Shown piece after piece: positions 1 to 9,130 of a stretch of 64,000 bases of DNA; position 1 is the stretch's first letter, and the number at the start of each line of letters is the position of its first letter. This stretch comes from Halobacterium sp. R2-5 (GTDB lineage Archaea; Halobacteriota; Halobacteria; Halobacteriales; Halobacteriaceae), in contig NZ_JAANTH010000001.1 in the NCBI RefSeq assembly GCF_011734195.1, forward strand, positions 434,001-498,000, read 5' to 3'. The position numbers and the translations under genes were made by a program. The notes below the pieces were generated by a model, which had not been told where the DNA came from, made no database searches, and saw only the letters and a program-made list of their open reading frames with translations.

Positions 1-477
1 CGTCGTCCCCGGCGCGTGCCCCGCGCGCACCTGCACGGTGACGCTGTCGGTCACCGTCGCGTTCGTCGGCACGACCGGCGCGCAGCCGAGCGCGACGTCG
101 TTCTCGTGGACGCGGCACCGCTCAACGGCCGCCACCACCTCCACGCGCACGTCCGCGTCACTGGCGTTCTCGACGACCTCGAACTCCGGTCGGTAGCGGC
201 CCCCCGGGTAGACCGCGTGCTCCCAGAACGTCAGGGTCTCCCGGAGCTCCGGTCGCACGTCCAGCTCCCAGCCGACCCGGTCGTCGACCGCGACCGTAAC
301 CGGGCCCGGCCCCCACGGGCTCGTCTCCCGGTCGACGGACCGGTCCGGCACCTCGAACGGCGCCTCCGTGGTTGTCTCCGTGGGCTCGATCGGGTCGGTC
401 CGCACCGGCTGCACAGTGAGACACCCGGCGCTCACGACGAGCGCGAGCACCGCCAGCGCCACCACGCCGCGCGCCAT
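1..477 (-). CDS. Matrixin-like metalloprotease lipoprotein, N-terminal part
   Basis: An ATG at 475-477 opens a frame that stays open to the window edge, giving 159 residues without a stop. The first 22 residues are a hydrophobic Sec-type signal ending in a lipobox (VVSAGC), so the protein is probably lipid-anchored outside the cell. After a Thr/Glu-rich linker comes PWGPGPVTVAV, then a TFWEHAVY helix, a DADVRVEVV strand, a CRVH...GCAPV pair of cysteines and TVTVQVRAGHA-type strands. This is the order seen in haloarchaeal matrixin-like zinc peptidases. The HExxH zinc site would lie beyond the edge, so catalytic activity cannot be judged. The family assignment rests on recognition of the layout. 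Confidence 0.6.
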   Translation of the reverse strand, partial: MARGVVALAVLALVVSAGCLTVQPVRTDPIEPTETTTEAPFEVPDRSVDRETSPWGPGPVTVAVDDRVGWELDVRPELRETLTFWEHAVYPGGRYRPEFEVVENASDADVRVEVVAAVERCRVHENDVALGCAPVVPTNATVTDSVTVQVRAGHAPGTT

Positions 478-621
478 CGTCTCGGACCTGTCGCGTGGCC
501 CGCATTAACGTACCGCTCGCCCACGGGCTGACGCAGCGAATCTAGGACTGGTCCGCAGCCCGATCTCCACCCACCGCTCGCCGGTGGCGTGCTGAGCGAA
601 GTGCGCTCGCTAGGACCGAGT

Positions 622-791
622 GAAACCGCGGGTTTCGCGAGGGTCGCCAGACTCGCGACGCGAGTCTGGCGGGATTCGAACCCGGAGGAAGACGATCGCT
701 CACTGCGTTCGCGCTGCGTCTTCCAGGGCTGCAAATCCCGACTCGTCCACTACACTGCTTCGACGCGAAGCGACAGAGCCGTCGCTTCGCG
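622..791. repeat. Palindrome cluster downstream of tRNA-Ala
   Basis: Four inverted repeats lie between the lipoprotein and tRNA-Ala: 622-627/631-636 (6 bp, 3-nt loop), 645-656/660-671 (12 bp perfect, loop GAC), 687-694/717-724 (GGAAGACG stem, flanked by GGGATT at 671-676 and AATCCC at 734-739), and 764-774/781-791 (11 bp perfect, 6-nt loop). The third has a T-arm-like GATTCGAACCC on its left and a loop resembling the cores found beside tRNA-Phe, -Arg and -Met. No protein-coding frame is convincing here. Confidence 0.75.
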
Positions 792-808
792 GTCGAGATT
801 CGGAGAAG

Positions 809-880
809 TGGACTCGCTGGGATTTGAACCCAGGGCCTCTTCCTTGCGAAGGAAGCGATCTACCACTGATCTACGAGCCC
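809..880 (-). tRNA. tRNA-Ala (anticodon CGC)
   Basis: The minus strand folds into a 72-nt cloverleaf. The acceptor stem GGGCTCG pairs with CGAGTCC (one G-T pair), followed by discriminator A. The anticodon stem CTTCC/GGAAG encloses the loop TTCGCAA, giving anticodon CGC, which reads GCG alanine codons. The T loop is TTCAAAT. No intron is seen and CCA is not encoded, so it depends on CCA addition by the cca gene in this window. Confidence 0.95.
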
Positions 881-1007
881 GCACCCGATCGAAGTCGACG
901 GACGTATTTCAGACTTCTGTTTCACGGGCCGTCCGTCAGGGCCTGTCGAACCACGGCGCCGCCGCTGGGACGCGTGAATAAGCGGGAGGAGCGTGTGAAA
1001 GCCCGCG

Positions 1008-1316
1008 TTAGTCTTCGAGGACGATCTCGATGCTGACTTCGTTGGGAACCTGAATCCGCATCAGCTGGCGGAGCGCGCGTTCGTCCGCGTCGATGTCGAT
1101 GAGACGCTTGTGGACGCGCATCTCCCAGTGCTCCCACGTGGCCGTCCCTTCGCCGTCGGGGGACTTCCGCGAGGGGACTTCGAGGGTCTTCGTCGGGAGC
1201 GGGACCGGCCCACTGAGTTTCACGCCGGTCTTGTCCGCGATCTCCCGGACGTCGTCGCAGATGTCGTCGAGGTCGTCGGGATTGACGCCGGCGAGACGAA
1301 CGCGTGCCTGCTGCAT
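1008..1316 (-). CDS. rpsJ: Small ribosomal subunit protein uS10
   Basis: This 102-residue protein is S10, a component of the 30S head. The start [10 protein letters not shown], the central loop ([18 protein letters not shown]) and the C-terminal [21 protein letters not shown] are typical of archaeal S10, and the length matches the family. The gene follows tuf by 3 nt in the same direction, so the two are almost certainly co-transcribed from the tuf promoter, a conserved archaeal pairing. Confidence 0.97.
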   Translation of the reverse strand: MQQARVRLAGVNPDDLDDICDDVREIADKTGVKLSGPVPLPTKTLEVPSRKSPDGEGTATWEHWEMRVHKRLIDIDADERALRQLMRIQVPNEVSIEIVLED

Positions 1317-1319
1317 GGA

Positions 1320-2585
1320 TTAGGCTTCGTTGACGTCCAGGACCTTGCCGGCGGCGATGGTCTGACCCATGTCGCGGACGGCGAACGAGCCGAGCTCCGG
1401 AATCTCGGAGGACGGCTCGATGCTGAGGGGCTTCTGCGGGCGCACGGTGACGACCGCGGCGTCGCCGGACTGGATGAAGTCCGGGTTCTCCTCCTGGGTC
1501 TCGCCCGAGGAGGGGTCCATCTTCTTGTCGATGGACTCGATGGTACACGCGACCTGCGCGGTGTGCGCGTGGAAGACCGGCGTGTAGCCCGCGGTGATCA
1601 CGGACGGGTGCTGCATGACGACGACCTGCGCGGTGAACGTCTCGGCGACCGTCGGCGGGTCGTCGGCCGGGCCACAGACGTCGCCGCGGCGGATGTCGTC
1701 CTTGCCGATGCCGCGGACGTTGAACCCGACGTTGTCACCGGGCTCGGCCTTCGGCACCTCTTCGTGGTGCATCTCGATGGTCTTGACCTCGCCACCGACG
1801 TCAGACGGCTGGAAGCTGACGTTGTCGCCCGTGTTCATCACACCGGTCTCGATACGTCCGACGGGGACGGTACCGATGCCGGAGATGGTGTAGACGTCCT
1901 GGATGGGGAGACGGAGGTCGGTGTCCGTCGGCGGGGACGGCTCCGGGAGGTCGTTGAGGGCCTCCAGCAGGGTCGGGCCGTCGTACCAGGGGGTGTTGTC
2001 CGACTGCTCGGCGACGTTGTCGCCCTCGAAGGCGGACGTCGCGATGAACGACGCGTCCTCCGTGTCGAAGCCGACCTGACCGAACAGGTCCTTGACGTCG
2101 GAGACGACCTGGTTGTACTTGGACTCGTCGTAGTCGACGATGTCCATCTTGTTGACAGCGACGATGAGTTCGTCGATGCCGAGCGTCCGCGAGAGGAACA
2201 CGTGCTCGCGGGTCTGGGGCGCCACACCGTCGTCGGCGGCGACGACGAGGACGGCGTTGTCCGCCTGGGACGCGCCCGTAATCATGTTCTTCACGAAGTC
2301 GCGGTGGCCAGGACAGTCGACGATAGTGAAGTCGTACTCGTCGGTGCTGAACTCCTGGTGGGCGATGTCGATGGTGACCCCGCGCTCGCGCTCCTCGGCG
2401 AGGTTGTCCATGACGTAGGCGAACTCGAAGCCGCCCTTGCCCTTCTCCTCGGCTTCTTCTTTGTGCTGTTCAATGACGTGCTCGGGAACGCTCCCCGTTT
2501 CGTAGAGGAGGCGCCCGACCATCGTGCTCTTGCCGTGGTCGACGTGGCCGATGACGGCCAGGTTCTGGTGTCGTTCGTCGCTCAT
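1320..2585 (-). CDS. tuf: Translation elongation factor aEF-1A (EF-Tu)
   Basis: This 421-residue GTPase delivers aminoacyl-tRNA to the ribosomal A site. The G1 motif GHVDHGKS lies at residues 13-20, G3 DCPGH at about 90-94 and G4 NKMD at about 145-148. Two beta-barrel domains follow, with [21 protein letters not shown]-type sequence in domain 2. The length is normal for haloarchaea and the composition strongly acidic. The next gene, rpsJ, starts 3 nt after the stop. Confidence 0.98.
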   Translation of the reverse strand: MSDERHQNLAVIGHVDHGKSTMVGRLLYETGSVPEHVIEQHKEEAEEKGKGGFEFAYVMDNLAEERERGVTIDIAHQEFSTDEYDFTIVDCPGHRDFVKNMITGASQADNAVLVVAADDGVAPQTREHVFLSRTLGIDELIVAVNKMDIVDYDESKYNQVVSDVKDLFGQVGFDTEDASFIATSAFEGDNVAEQSDNTPWYDGPTLLEALNDLPEPSPPTDTDLRLPIQDVYTISGIGTVPVGRIETGVMNTGDNVSFQPSDVGGEVKTIEMHHEEVPKAEPGDNVGFNVRGIGKDDIRRGDVCGPADDPPTVAETFTAQVVVMQHPSVITAGYTPVFHAHTAQVACTIESIDKKMDPSSGETQEENPDFIQSGDAAVVTVRPQKPLSIEPSSEIPELGSFAVRDMGQTIAAGKVLDVNEA

Positions 2586-2636
2586 TGGTTAGTATCGCGC
2601 GAAAGGCGCGCTCTGTGGGAATCATTGGTGAGTTCG

Positions 2637-2646
2637 CACTAAAACC
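2637..2646 (-). promoter_or_regulatory. Probable TATA box of tuf-rpsJ
   Basis: On the minus strand an A/T-rich GGTTTTAGTG block sits about 52-61 nt before the tuf ATG in an otherwise GC-rich spacer. A start site about 25 nt downstream would give a leader of roughly 25-30 nt. This is assigned by position and composition only. Confidence 0.45.
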
Positions 2647-2724
2647 ATTTCGGTACGCACTCAGATCTACCCCGGCGCCTTCCGGCGGTTTGTGGGAACG
2701 CCTAACACGAACCCAGAGGTTCGG

Positions 2725-3666
2725 TCAGTCTAGGCGGTCCACGTCGCCGAGCACCGCGGTCGCCGTCTCTGGACCGCCCGCGCCTCGGCCGGAGAGGTTC
2801 AGACGTCCGGCGTACTCTGTCTCTAACTGCACGATGTTCATCGTCCCGGACACCGCGAGCGTGTTGTTCTCGGGGAGCAGCCGCGGCCCCACGCGGGCGC
2901 CGTCCTCGGTCACCTCGCCGATGAGCCGGACCGTCCGGCCGTCCTCGGCGGCGAGCTCCAGGGCCGACGGCGGGATGTCCGTGATACCGTCGACCTCGAC
3001 GTCTTCGAGGGCGTAGCCGCCGCCGTGGATGACGTTCGCGAGAATCGCGCACTTCAGCGCCGCGTCCGTCCCCTCCACGTCGAAGGTGGGGTCGGCCTCC
3101 GCGACGCCGAGGTCCTGGGCCTCCGCGAGCACGTGCTCGTAGTCGAGGCCGTCCGTGGCCATCCGAGTCAGGATGAAGTTCGCCGTGCCGTTCAGCACGC
3201 CGCGGGCCGCGGTCACGCGGTCGGCGCCGACGCCCTCGATGGTCGAGATCGCGGGAATCGCGCCGGCGACCGTCGCCTCGAAGCGCACCTCGCCGTCGCT
3301 GTCGGCTTCCAGCGCGCGGAGGTCGTCGTAGCGCTCCGCCACCGGCCCCTTGTTCGCGAGCACGACGTGTCGGTCGTTCTCCAGGGCTGCGCGCACGTGC
3401 TCGAAGCCCGGGTGGGCGTCGCCGAGCGTCGTCGGCGTCGCCTCCACGAGCGCGTCGTACTCCGCGCCGAGCGCGTCCGCCGGGTCGGCCTCCCCGACGG
3501 AGCCGACGCTGTCCTTGTGGTCGAGCGCGGCCTCGACGTCGACTCCGTCCGGATCGACGGCCGCGCCCGCGGAGTCCGCGAACGCCGTCACCGTGTGGCC
3601 GTAGTCCGCCGCGAGGTCCGCGACCGAGCGACCGACGTCGCCCGCGCCGATGACTGCCAGTCTCAT
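2725..3666 (-). CDS. hom: Homoserine dehydrogenase
   Basis: The 313-residue enzyme reduces aspartate semialdehyde to homoserine on the route to threonine, methionine and isoleucine. It begins MRLAVIGAGDVGRS, a Rossmann dinucleotide-binding loop. VLANKGPVA lies in the cofactor domain, and the substrate domain carries VLNGTANFILTRM and EGTDAALKCAILAN. There is no fused aspartokinase or C-terminal ACT domain. The ATG overlaps the stop of the preceding ACT-domain gene by 4 nt (ATGA), so the two are translationally coupled, and the ACT protein may supply the allosteric function. Confidence 0.93.
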   Translation of the reverse strand: MRLAVIGAGDVGRSVADLAADYGHTVTAFADSAGAAVDPDGVDVEAALDHKDSVGSVGEADPADALGAEYDALVEATPTTLGDAHPGFEHVRAALENDRHVVLANKGPVAERYDDLRALEADSDGEVRFEATVAGAIPAISTIEGVGADRVTAARGVLNGTANFILTRMATDGLDYEHVLAEAQDLGVAEADPTFDVEGTDAALKCAILANVIHGGGYALEDVEVDGITDIPPSALELAAEDGRTVRLIGEVTEDGARVGPRLLPENNTLAVSGTMNIVQLETEYAGRLNLSGRGAGGPETATAVLGDVDRLD

Positions 3667-4184
3667 AGTTCCCCCACGAGCGGCTCGACGACGGAGAGGT
3701 CTTTCTCCCCGGCGACGTCCCGCACCTGTTCGAGCGCGCGCTCCGTGCTCCCGGCTTCGATGGCGAGCCGGACGCGTGCGCTGGAGACGCCCGCCGTTCC
3801 TTCCTCCGTGGTCAGCGAGAAGTCCGCGACCGACGCGCTCGAACACTCCTCCAGCTCGGAGAGCGTATCGGAGAGGTCGGTGTCGACGAGGTCGCCGACC
3901 AGCAGGACCGTGAGCGCGTCGCCGTACCGCTCGGAGTCCGCCTGGATGATGGCGACCCCGGCGTCCCGGAGCGCCTCCACGATGCGCTCGAAGCGCTCGG
4001 GCGAGCACTCCAGGTCGACCTCCACGGGGATGTGCCCCCGCGGCGTCAGCGACCCGCGCTCGTGGAAGATGGAGAGGAGGTTCCCGCCGTTCTCTGCGAT
4101 GGGCGAGAGCGCGCGCAACAGCTCCCCGGGCTCGTCGACGAGCTCCAGCCGGAGGGTGTGCGCGCGGTCGTCGGCGTCGCTCAC
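3663..4184 (-). CDS. ACT-domain amino-acid-binding regulator upstream of hom
   Basis: I start this at the GTG at 4182-4184 (VSDADDRAHTLRLELVDEPGELL), preceded by a G-rich GGGGGGACAA; this gives 173 residues. The first half is an ACT fold of the LRLELVDEPGELLRALSPIAENGGNLLSI type, with a second ACT-like segment near residues 90-170. Such proteins sense amino acids and regulate partner enzymes or genes. The 4-nt overlap with hom indicates a role in aspartate-family control. An in-frame ATG at 4293-4295 would add 37 Arg-rich residues; a TATA-like CTTATAG lies about 31 nt before it, so that stretch may instead be 5' leader. Confidence 0.8.
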   Translation of the reverse strand: MSDADDRAHTLRLELVDEPGELLRALSPIAENGGNLLSIFHERGSLTPRGHIPVEVDLECSPERFERIVEALRDAGVAIIQADSERYGDALTVLLVGDLVDTDLSDTLSELEECSSASVADFSLTTEEGTAGVSSARVRLAIEAGSTERALEQVRDVAGEKDLSVVEPLVGEL

Positions 4185-4436
4185 CGTTGTCCCCCCGTTG
4201 TGTGTGACGCGCCGGCTGTTGTGCTCGGCTGCGAGCGGAAGTGCTGTCGCTCCGTGCCGATACCACGCCTGGCGCGTCTGCCTGCGTGCATACACCGTGA
4301 ATGGGGGTCGTCCGCGCTATAAGCCTTCGGCCCGCACAAATCCTACCGACAGATGGCCGCACGGCTACACCCCGTCCGACGAAGCGACAGAGAGAACCGC
4401 GAGATTCCGCGACCGGTTGCGGTTTTTTAGCGTAGA

Positions 4437-4473
4437 TTTTTGCGGGGGCGAGCAGTGCTCGCCCCCGCAAAAA
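4437..4473. repeat. Perfect 37-bp palindrome 3' of fusA
   Basis: Arms 4437-4454 and 4456-4473 are exact inverted copies (18 bp each, TTTTTGCGGGGGCGAGCA in the left arm) around a single G. It begins 6 nt after the fusA stop. The GC-rich stem flanked by T5/A5 on either side would act as an intrinsic-type terminator in both directions. Confidence 0.85.
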
Positions 4474-4479
4474 GGTACC

Positions 4480-6669
4480 TTAGAAGTAGTCGATCTGCTC
4501 GGGCAGCTCGGTCTTCATGCCCTTGCGCTCGCGGATCTGCGTGATGATCTCGGGCTGGAGGTTGTCGGCCATGACGCGGAAGCCGGCGTTCTCGGTGTTC
4601 CAGGACGCGCGGCCCTCGGTGGCCGAGCGGATGTCGCTGGAGAAGCCGATCATCTCCTCGACGGGCGCGATGCCCTCGACGACCATCATGCCGCCTTCCT
4701 GGTACATGTCGTCGACGCGGCCGCGGCGACCCTGAATCTCGCCGGACGCGGCGCCCATGTGCTCGGAGGGGACGTCGATGCGGACGTCCTGAATCGGCTC
4801 GAGCAGGCGGATCTCGGCGTCCATGAGGCCGCGGTGGACGGCGTCGCGGACGGCCGGGATGACCTGCGCGGGGCCGCGGTGGATGGCGTCCTCGTGGAGG
4901 CGGGCGTCGTGGAGGCGGATGAGCGCGCCCTCGACGGGCTCCGCGGCGAGCGGGCCGTCTTCGAGCGCCTCTTCGAGACCCTCGACGACGAGCTCCATCG
5001 TCTCGTTGAGGTGCTGGATCCCCTTCGTGTCGTCGATGAAGATGTTCTTCCCGATGATGTTCTCGACGTTCTGGGAGGTGTCCTTGTCCATGCCGGCGTC
5101 CTGGAGCGCTTCGCGGCGTTCCTGCTCGGGCATGTCCATGGAGACCTCGCCGAGGCGGAGCTGCTCGAGGACGTCGTCGTCGAGCTGATCGATGGTTATG
5201 TAGAACTTGTTGTGGCGGTTCGGGGAGACGCCCTCGACTTCGCGGGAGTCCGACGTCGGGGACTCGCGGAAGACGACGATCGGTTCCCCGGTGTTGACGG
5301 GGATGCCCTGGTTGCGCTCGATGCGCTGGGTGATGACTTCGAGGTGGAGCTCACCCTGCCCGGAGATGAGGTGTTCGCCGGTGTCCTCGTTGATCTCGAT
5401 CTGGATGGTCGGGTCCTCCTTGGCGACCTGCTGGAGCGTCTCGATGAGCTTCGGCAGGTCGTCCATGTTCTGGGCCTCGACGGACTTCGTGATGACCGGC
5501 TCCGAGATGTGCTCGATGGACTCGAACGGCGTCATCTCGACGCTGGACACCGTCGAACCGGCGATGGCGTCCTTGAGGCCGGTGACTGCGGCGATGTTCC
5601 CCGCGGGGACTTCCTCGACTTCCTCGCGCTCGCCGCCCATGTAGATGCCGACGCTCTGGATGCGGTTCTTGCCGGCGGTGCCGGAGACGTACAGCTCCTG
5701 GCCCTTCTCGATGGTGCCGGAGAAGACGCGGCCCGCGGCGATTTCGCCGGCGTGCGGGTCGATGCCGATGTCCGTGACCATCAGGACGACTTCGCCGTCC
5801 TCGTCGACCATCCGCATTGTGTCTGCGAGGTCGGAGTCCGCGTCGCCGCGCCAGATGCGCGGGATGCGGTGGGGCTGAGCTTCGATGGGGTCGGGGAAGT
5901 GCTCACACACCATGTCGAGGACGACGTCCGACAGCGGCGTGCGCTCGTGGAGCTCCTGGCGCTTGTCGGCGCGCTCGAGCTCCATGATGTCGCCGAAGTC
6001 CATGCCCGTGCGCTGCATCGAGGGCATCGAGACGCCCCACTTGTAGAGCGCGGACCCGAAGCCGACGGTGCCGCCCTCGACGGAGACCGTCCAGTCCTCG
6101 GTGATGTCGTCCATCTCCTCGGTCATCCCGCGGATGAGCTCGTTGACCTCGCGGATGACGCTCAGGAGCCGCTCCTGCATCTCCTCGGGGCCCTCCTGGA
6201 GCTCGGAGATGAGGCGGTCGACCTTGTTGATGAACAGCGTCGGCTTGACGCCCTCGCGGAGCGCCTGCCGGAGCACCGTCTCCGTCTGGGGCATCGCGCC
6301 CTCGACGGCGTCCACGACGACGAGCGCGCCGTCGACGGCGCGCATCGCCCGCGTCACGTCGCCGCCGAAGTCGACGTGGCCGGGCGTGTCGATGAGGTTG
6401 ATGAGGTGGTCTTCGCCCTCGTACTCGTGGGTCATCGAGACGTTCGCGGCGTCGATGGTGATGCCGCGTTCCTGTTCGTCCTCCTCCGTGTCCATCGCCA
6501 GCTGCTCGCCGGCGGTGTCCTCGGAGATCATGCCCGCACCGGCGAGCAGGTTGTCCGTCAGGGTCGTCTTGCCGTGGTCGACGTGTGCGGCGATGGCGAT
6601 GTTCCGGATCTGCTCCGGATTGTCCATCAGCCGTTCACACTTCTCGACAATCTTCTTGCGTCGGCCCAT
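4480..6669 (-). CDS. fusA: Translation elongation factor aEF-2 (EF-G)
   Basis: This 729-residue GTPase drives ribosomal translocation. The G1 motif AHVDHGKT is at residues 28-35, DTPGHVDF follows in the G domain, and NKVD appears in FINKVDRLI. Domains II to V follow at normal archaeal length. The diphthamide histidine is visible at about residue 597 in [10 protein letters not shown]. The start [26 protein letters not shown] is typical of the archaeal family. A perfect palindrome immediately follows the stop. Confidence 0.98.
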   Translation of the reverse strand: MGRRKKIVEKCERLMDNPEQIRNIAIAAHVDHGKTTLTDNLLAGAGMISEDTAGEQLAMDTEEDEQERGITIDAANVSMTHEYEGEDHLINLIDTPGHVDFGGDVTRAMRAVDGALVVVDAVEGAMPQTETVLRQALREGVKPTLFINKVDRLISELQEGPEEMQERLLSVIREVNELIRGMTEEMDDITEDWTVSVEGGTVGFGSALYKWGVSMPSMQRTGMDFGDIMELERADKRQELHERTPLSDVVLDMVCEHFPDPIEAQPHRIPRIWRGDADSDLADTMRMVDEDGEVVLMVTDIGIDPHAGEIAAGRVFSGTIEKGQELYVSGTAGKNRIQSVGIYMGGEREEVEEVPAGNIAAVTGLKDAIAGSTVSSVEMTPFESIEHISEPVITKSVEAQNMDDLPKLIETLQQVAKEDPTIQIEINEDTGEHLISGQGELHLEVITQRIERNQGIPVNTGEPIVVFRESPTSDSREVEGVSPNRHNKFYITIDQLDDDVLEQLRLGEVSMDMPEQERREALQDAGMDKDTSQNVENIIGKNIFIDDTKGIQHLNETMELVVEGLEEALEDGPLAAEPVEGALIRLHDARLHEDAIHRGPAQVIPAVRDAVHRGLMDAEIRLLEPIQDVRIDVPSEHMGAASGEIQGRRGRVDDMYQEGGMMVVEGIAPVEEMIGFSSDIRSATEGRASWNTENAGFRVMADNLQPEIITQIRERKGMKTELPEQIDYF

Positions 6670-6692
6670 TGGGGAATCATACTGCCAGCGGG

Positions 6693-6700
6693 TTCAAAAG
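6693..6700 (-). promoter_or_regulatory. Probable TATA box of fusA
   Basis: On the minus strand CTTTTGAA lies 24-31 nt before the fusA ATG, which implies a leaderless or very short-leader transcript, common in haloarchaea. This is assigned by position and composition. Confidence 0.45.
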
Positions 6701-6819
6701 GGTAGTGTTTTGCCGGGAGCACGACACGCCGGAACACGACGCGCAGGCGTCAATTCGTCTGGTTCGCGGCGCGGGCGGGCGAAAGAGTCTTTGCCGCGAG
6801 GGCCGTGCCAATAGATATC

Positions 6820-7584
6820 ATGCAGTTGCGCGTGACGGGCGCCGGTCCGACCGCACCGTTTCTCGGCGCCCGCGACGTCTTCGAGACCGAGCACGACCTC
6901 GAACGCCCCGTCGAGGTTCGCGTGCGCGAGAACCCCGACGAGCGGACCTGGGCCGGCCACCACGACGACCACCACGTCCTGAACATCTCCCGGCAGGCCG
7001 CCACGTCGGCGATGGCCCGCGAGCTGGCGCTCCACGAGTTCTCTCACATGCTCCGCCACGAGCACGACCACCCGAGCCACGTCCTCTCGATGGACGAGAT
7101 CCTGTTCCTCGCGCTCTCCGGGCGCAGCGTCGAGCGCCGCGTGCTCACGCACTGCTACCAGATCGCCAACCACGTCAAGGACATCTACGCCGACGACATC
7201 ACGCTCTCGGTCGGCCCGACGGACAAGCTCGTCGCGTTCCTCGAATCCGAGCTCGCCGCGGCCGTCGCCGACCGCCCGGTCGCCGGCCCGACCGTCGGCC
7301 AGCGGCTCACCGCGGGCGCTGACCCCCCGATGACAGCCGTCAACGCCGCGTTCGCGCTCGCGCTGCTCGAACGCCACGACGCCGTGGGCGACGACCACCG
7401 CATCTACGACCTCGCGCACGCCGCCGGCCAGGACGCCCCCGAGATCGACGTCGAGGCGTTCCGCGAGCGGTTCGCCGAGCTCGCCGACGACCCCGACGAG
7501 AGCGACTGCCGGCGCGGCCTCGTCGACACCATCCGCACGTACGTCGACGCCCAGTCGAGTACGTCCGGCCCCGCAGCCGACTGA
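6820..7584 (+). CDS. DUF5781-like protein with HEFSH zinc-protease motif
   Basis: I take the ATG at 6820 (MQLRVTGAGP), giving 254 residues; an in-frame GTG lies 15 nt earlier. Residues 72-76 read HEFSH, the HExxH signature of zinc metallopeptidases, followed by MLRHEHDHPSH, so extra His residues could bind metal. A helical C-terminal half follows (HCYQIANHVKDIYADDI and later segments). No signal peptide or membrane segment is present, so it should be cytoplasmic. It resembles an uncharacterised haloarchaeal family that I recall as DUF5781; the substrate is unknown. It converges on the sugar dehydrogenase gene, the two stops abutting. Confidence 0.75.
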   Translation: MQLRVTGAGPTAPFLGARDVFETEHDLERPVEVRVRENPDERTWAGHHDDHHVLNISRQAATSAMARELALHEFSHMLRHEHDHPSHVLSMDEILFLALSGRSVERRVLTHCYQIANHVKDIYADDITLSVGPTDKLVAFLESELAAAVADRPVAGPTVGQRLTAGADPPMTAVNAAFALALLERHDAVGDDHRIYDLAHAAGQDAPEIDVEAFRERFAELADDPDESDCRRGLVDTIRTYVDAQSSTSGPAAD

Positions 7585-9000
7585 TTACGCGGGCGTGATG
7601 CGCACGAGGCGGTCGTCGCCCTCCCGCGGGAACTGGTCGCCCTGCGCGCGGCCGTCGCGGTTCGACGTCACCGCGTACAGCGCGCCGTCCGGCCCCTGCT
7701 CGACGTGTCGGATGCGCCCGAGTTCGTCCTCCAGGGTCGTGTGGTGGACGGCGCTGTAGTCGGGGTCCATCCAGTCCGCGTCGAAGCGCTTGCCGCCGTT
7801 GGCTGTCGACGCCGGCTCGCCGTCCGTCGGATAGATCGTCACAAGGTTGATGCGCTGGGAGCGCAGGCCGCCGACGACGAGGCGGTTCTGCCACGACGGC
7901 ACCGCGTCCGCCGTGTAGAACACCGCTCCCGGCGGCGCCCACGTCTCGTCGGTGTTCACGACCGGGCGCGCGTAGTCGGTGCCGCGGTACGTCTCCGCCG
8001 TTCGCGCGCGCTCGCCCTCGGGCCCCCACCCGTAGTTCCCCCCGGCCTCCAGCACGTTCACCTCGTCGTGGGCCGACGGCCCGTGCTCGGTCTCCACGGG
8101 CGTCGCGTCCGGCATGAACGTGATGCCCTGCGGGTTCCGGTGGCCGTAGGTGTACACTCGCGGGTCGCCGCCGTCGATGTCGGGGTTGCCCGCTGGCGCG
8201 CTCCCGTCCGGTTCGAGCCGGAGCACCTTCCCCGCGAGCGAGGCAGGGTCCTGCGGTAGCGGCTGGTCTGTCCCGAGGTCGGGATTGACCGACGCGGCGT
8301 CGCCCGTGGTCACCCACAGGTAGTTCTCGGGGCCGAACGCGAGCCGCGCGCCGTTGTGGATGATCTCGTTGCCGGGGATGTCGTCAATCACGACCGTCTC
8401 GGTCTCGCCGGGGTCGTCCGCGGAGACGTCGAAGTACGAGAGCCGATTGACGTAGGCGTCGCCGCCGGAGACCGCGGGCTCGTCCTCTCGGGTGTAGATG
8501 GCGTACACGAGCGGGACGTCCGGGTAGTCCGGGTGAACCGCCAGCCCCATCAGGCCGCCTTCGCTGCCGGCCTCCCACCAGCCGCCCTCCTCGCCGGGAG
8601 CGATCGAGTCGGCGTGGTCGATCACGTCCGGAGTCGCGACGGTCTCCAGGTCGGCGGCGGCGTACCGCGATATCCGGCCGACGCGCTCGCTGATGAAGAG
8701 GTCGCCGTTCGGCGCGAACGCGAGGTCCCAGGGGATCTCCAGCCCCTCGATGACCGTCTCCGTCGTCACGTCGAGATTCGGCGCCTCCGTCGGATGCGAC
8801 CAGTCGGGGTCGTATTCCGCCCAGTCTTCGACGTCGTGGCTCACGCTCAAGTCGTACGAGTCGCCGCCGACCGACGTCACCGTCGGCGGATTGCTGGAGG
8901 TCGTCGTGTCGCTGGGCTCGTCCGGGGACATGCAGCCCGCGAGCCCCGAAAATCCGGCGAGGCCGGCGGCAGCGAGGAACGAACGGCGGTTGTAACCCAT
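7585..9000 (-). CDS. PQQ-type soluble sugar dehydrogenase, Tat lipoprotein
   Basis: The chosen ATG (8998-9000) starts MGYNRRSFLAAAGLAGFSGLAGC, a twin-arginine signal with a lipobox, so the 471-residue protein should be exported folded and lipid-anchored; an upstream ATG would put seven residues before the RR. The mature part matches the GSDH/YliI beta-propeller: EIPWDLAFAPNGDLFISER, GGLMGLAVHPDY, a Gly-His-Arg-Asn-Pro-Gln segment (YGHRNPQGI) and GNYGWGPEG. These enzymes oxidise sugars at the cell surface using PQQ and pass on electrons. The sugar cannot be named from sequence. It appears monocistronic. Confidence 0.88.
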   Translation of the reverse strand: MGYNRRSFLAAAGLAGFSGLAGCMSPDEPSDTTTSSNPPTVTSVGGDSYDLSVSHDVEDWAEYDPDWSHPTEAPNLDVTTETVIEGLEIPWDLAFAPNGDLFISERVGRISRYAAADLETVATPDVIDHADSIAPGEEGGWWEAGSEGGLMGLAVHPDYPDVPLVYAIYTREDEPAVSGGDAYVNRLSYFDVSADDPGETETVVIDDIPGNEIIHNGARLAFGPENYLWVTTGDAASVNPDLGTDQPLPQDPASLAGKVLRLEPDGSAPAGNPDIDGGDPRVYTYGHRNPQGITFMPDATPVETEHGPSAHDEVNVLEAGGNYGWGPEGERARTAETYRGTDYARPVVNTDETWAPPGAVFYTADAVPSWQNRLVVGGLRSQRINLVTIYPTDGEPASTANGGKRFDADWMDPDYSAVHHTTLEDELGRIRHVEQGPDGALYAVTSNRDGRAQGDQFPREGDDRLVRITPA

Positions 9001-9130
9001 GTCCGGGCCTTGTGGCACCACCGTTAACAGTTTTCAGGTATCCGACGCTGCCCGGGTGGAACCGCGCCGCTACGTGCCGATAGAAAAACGCCGCCGCTCG
9101 GAGACGGCGTCGAAACGAAGAGAACTCCGC

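Noticed and set aside
4185-4295. N-terminal extension of the ACT-domain protein from the ATG at 4295
   Set aside because: The 37 extra residues are Arg/Ala-rich and unlike the ACT family; a GTG with a G-rich preceding sequence fits better. Kept only as a possible leader.
3025-6705. A 1226-codon open frame on the plus strand opposite hom, the ACT gene and fusA
   Set aside because: It is antisense to clear genes, its composition is Arg/Leu/Asp/Val-rich low-complexity, and long antisense frames are expected in high-GC coding DNA.
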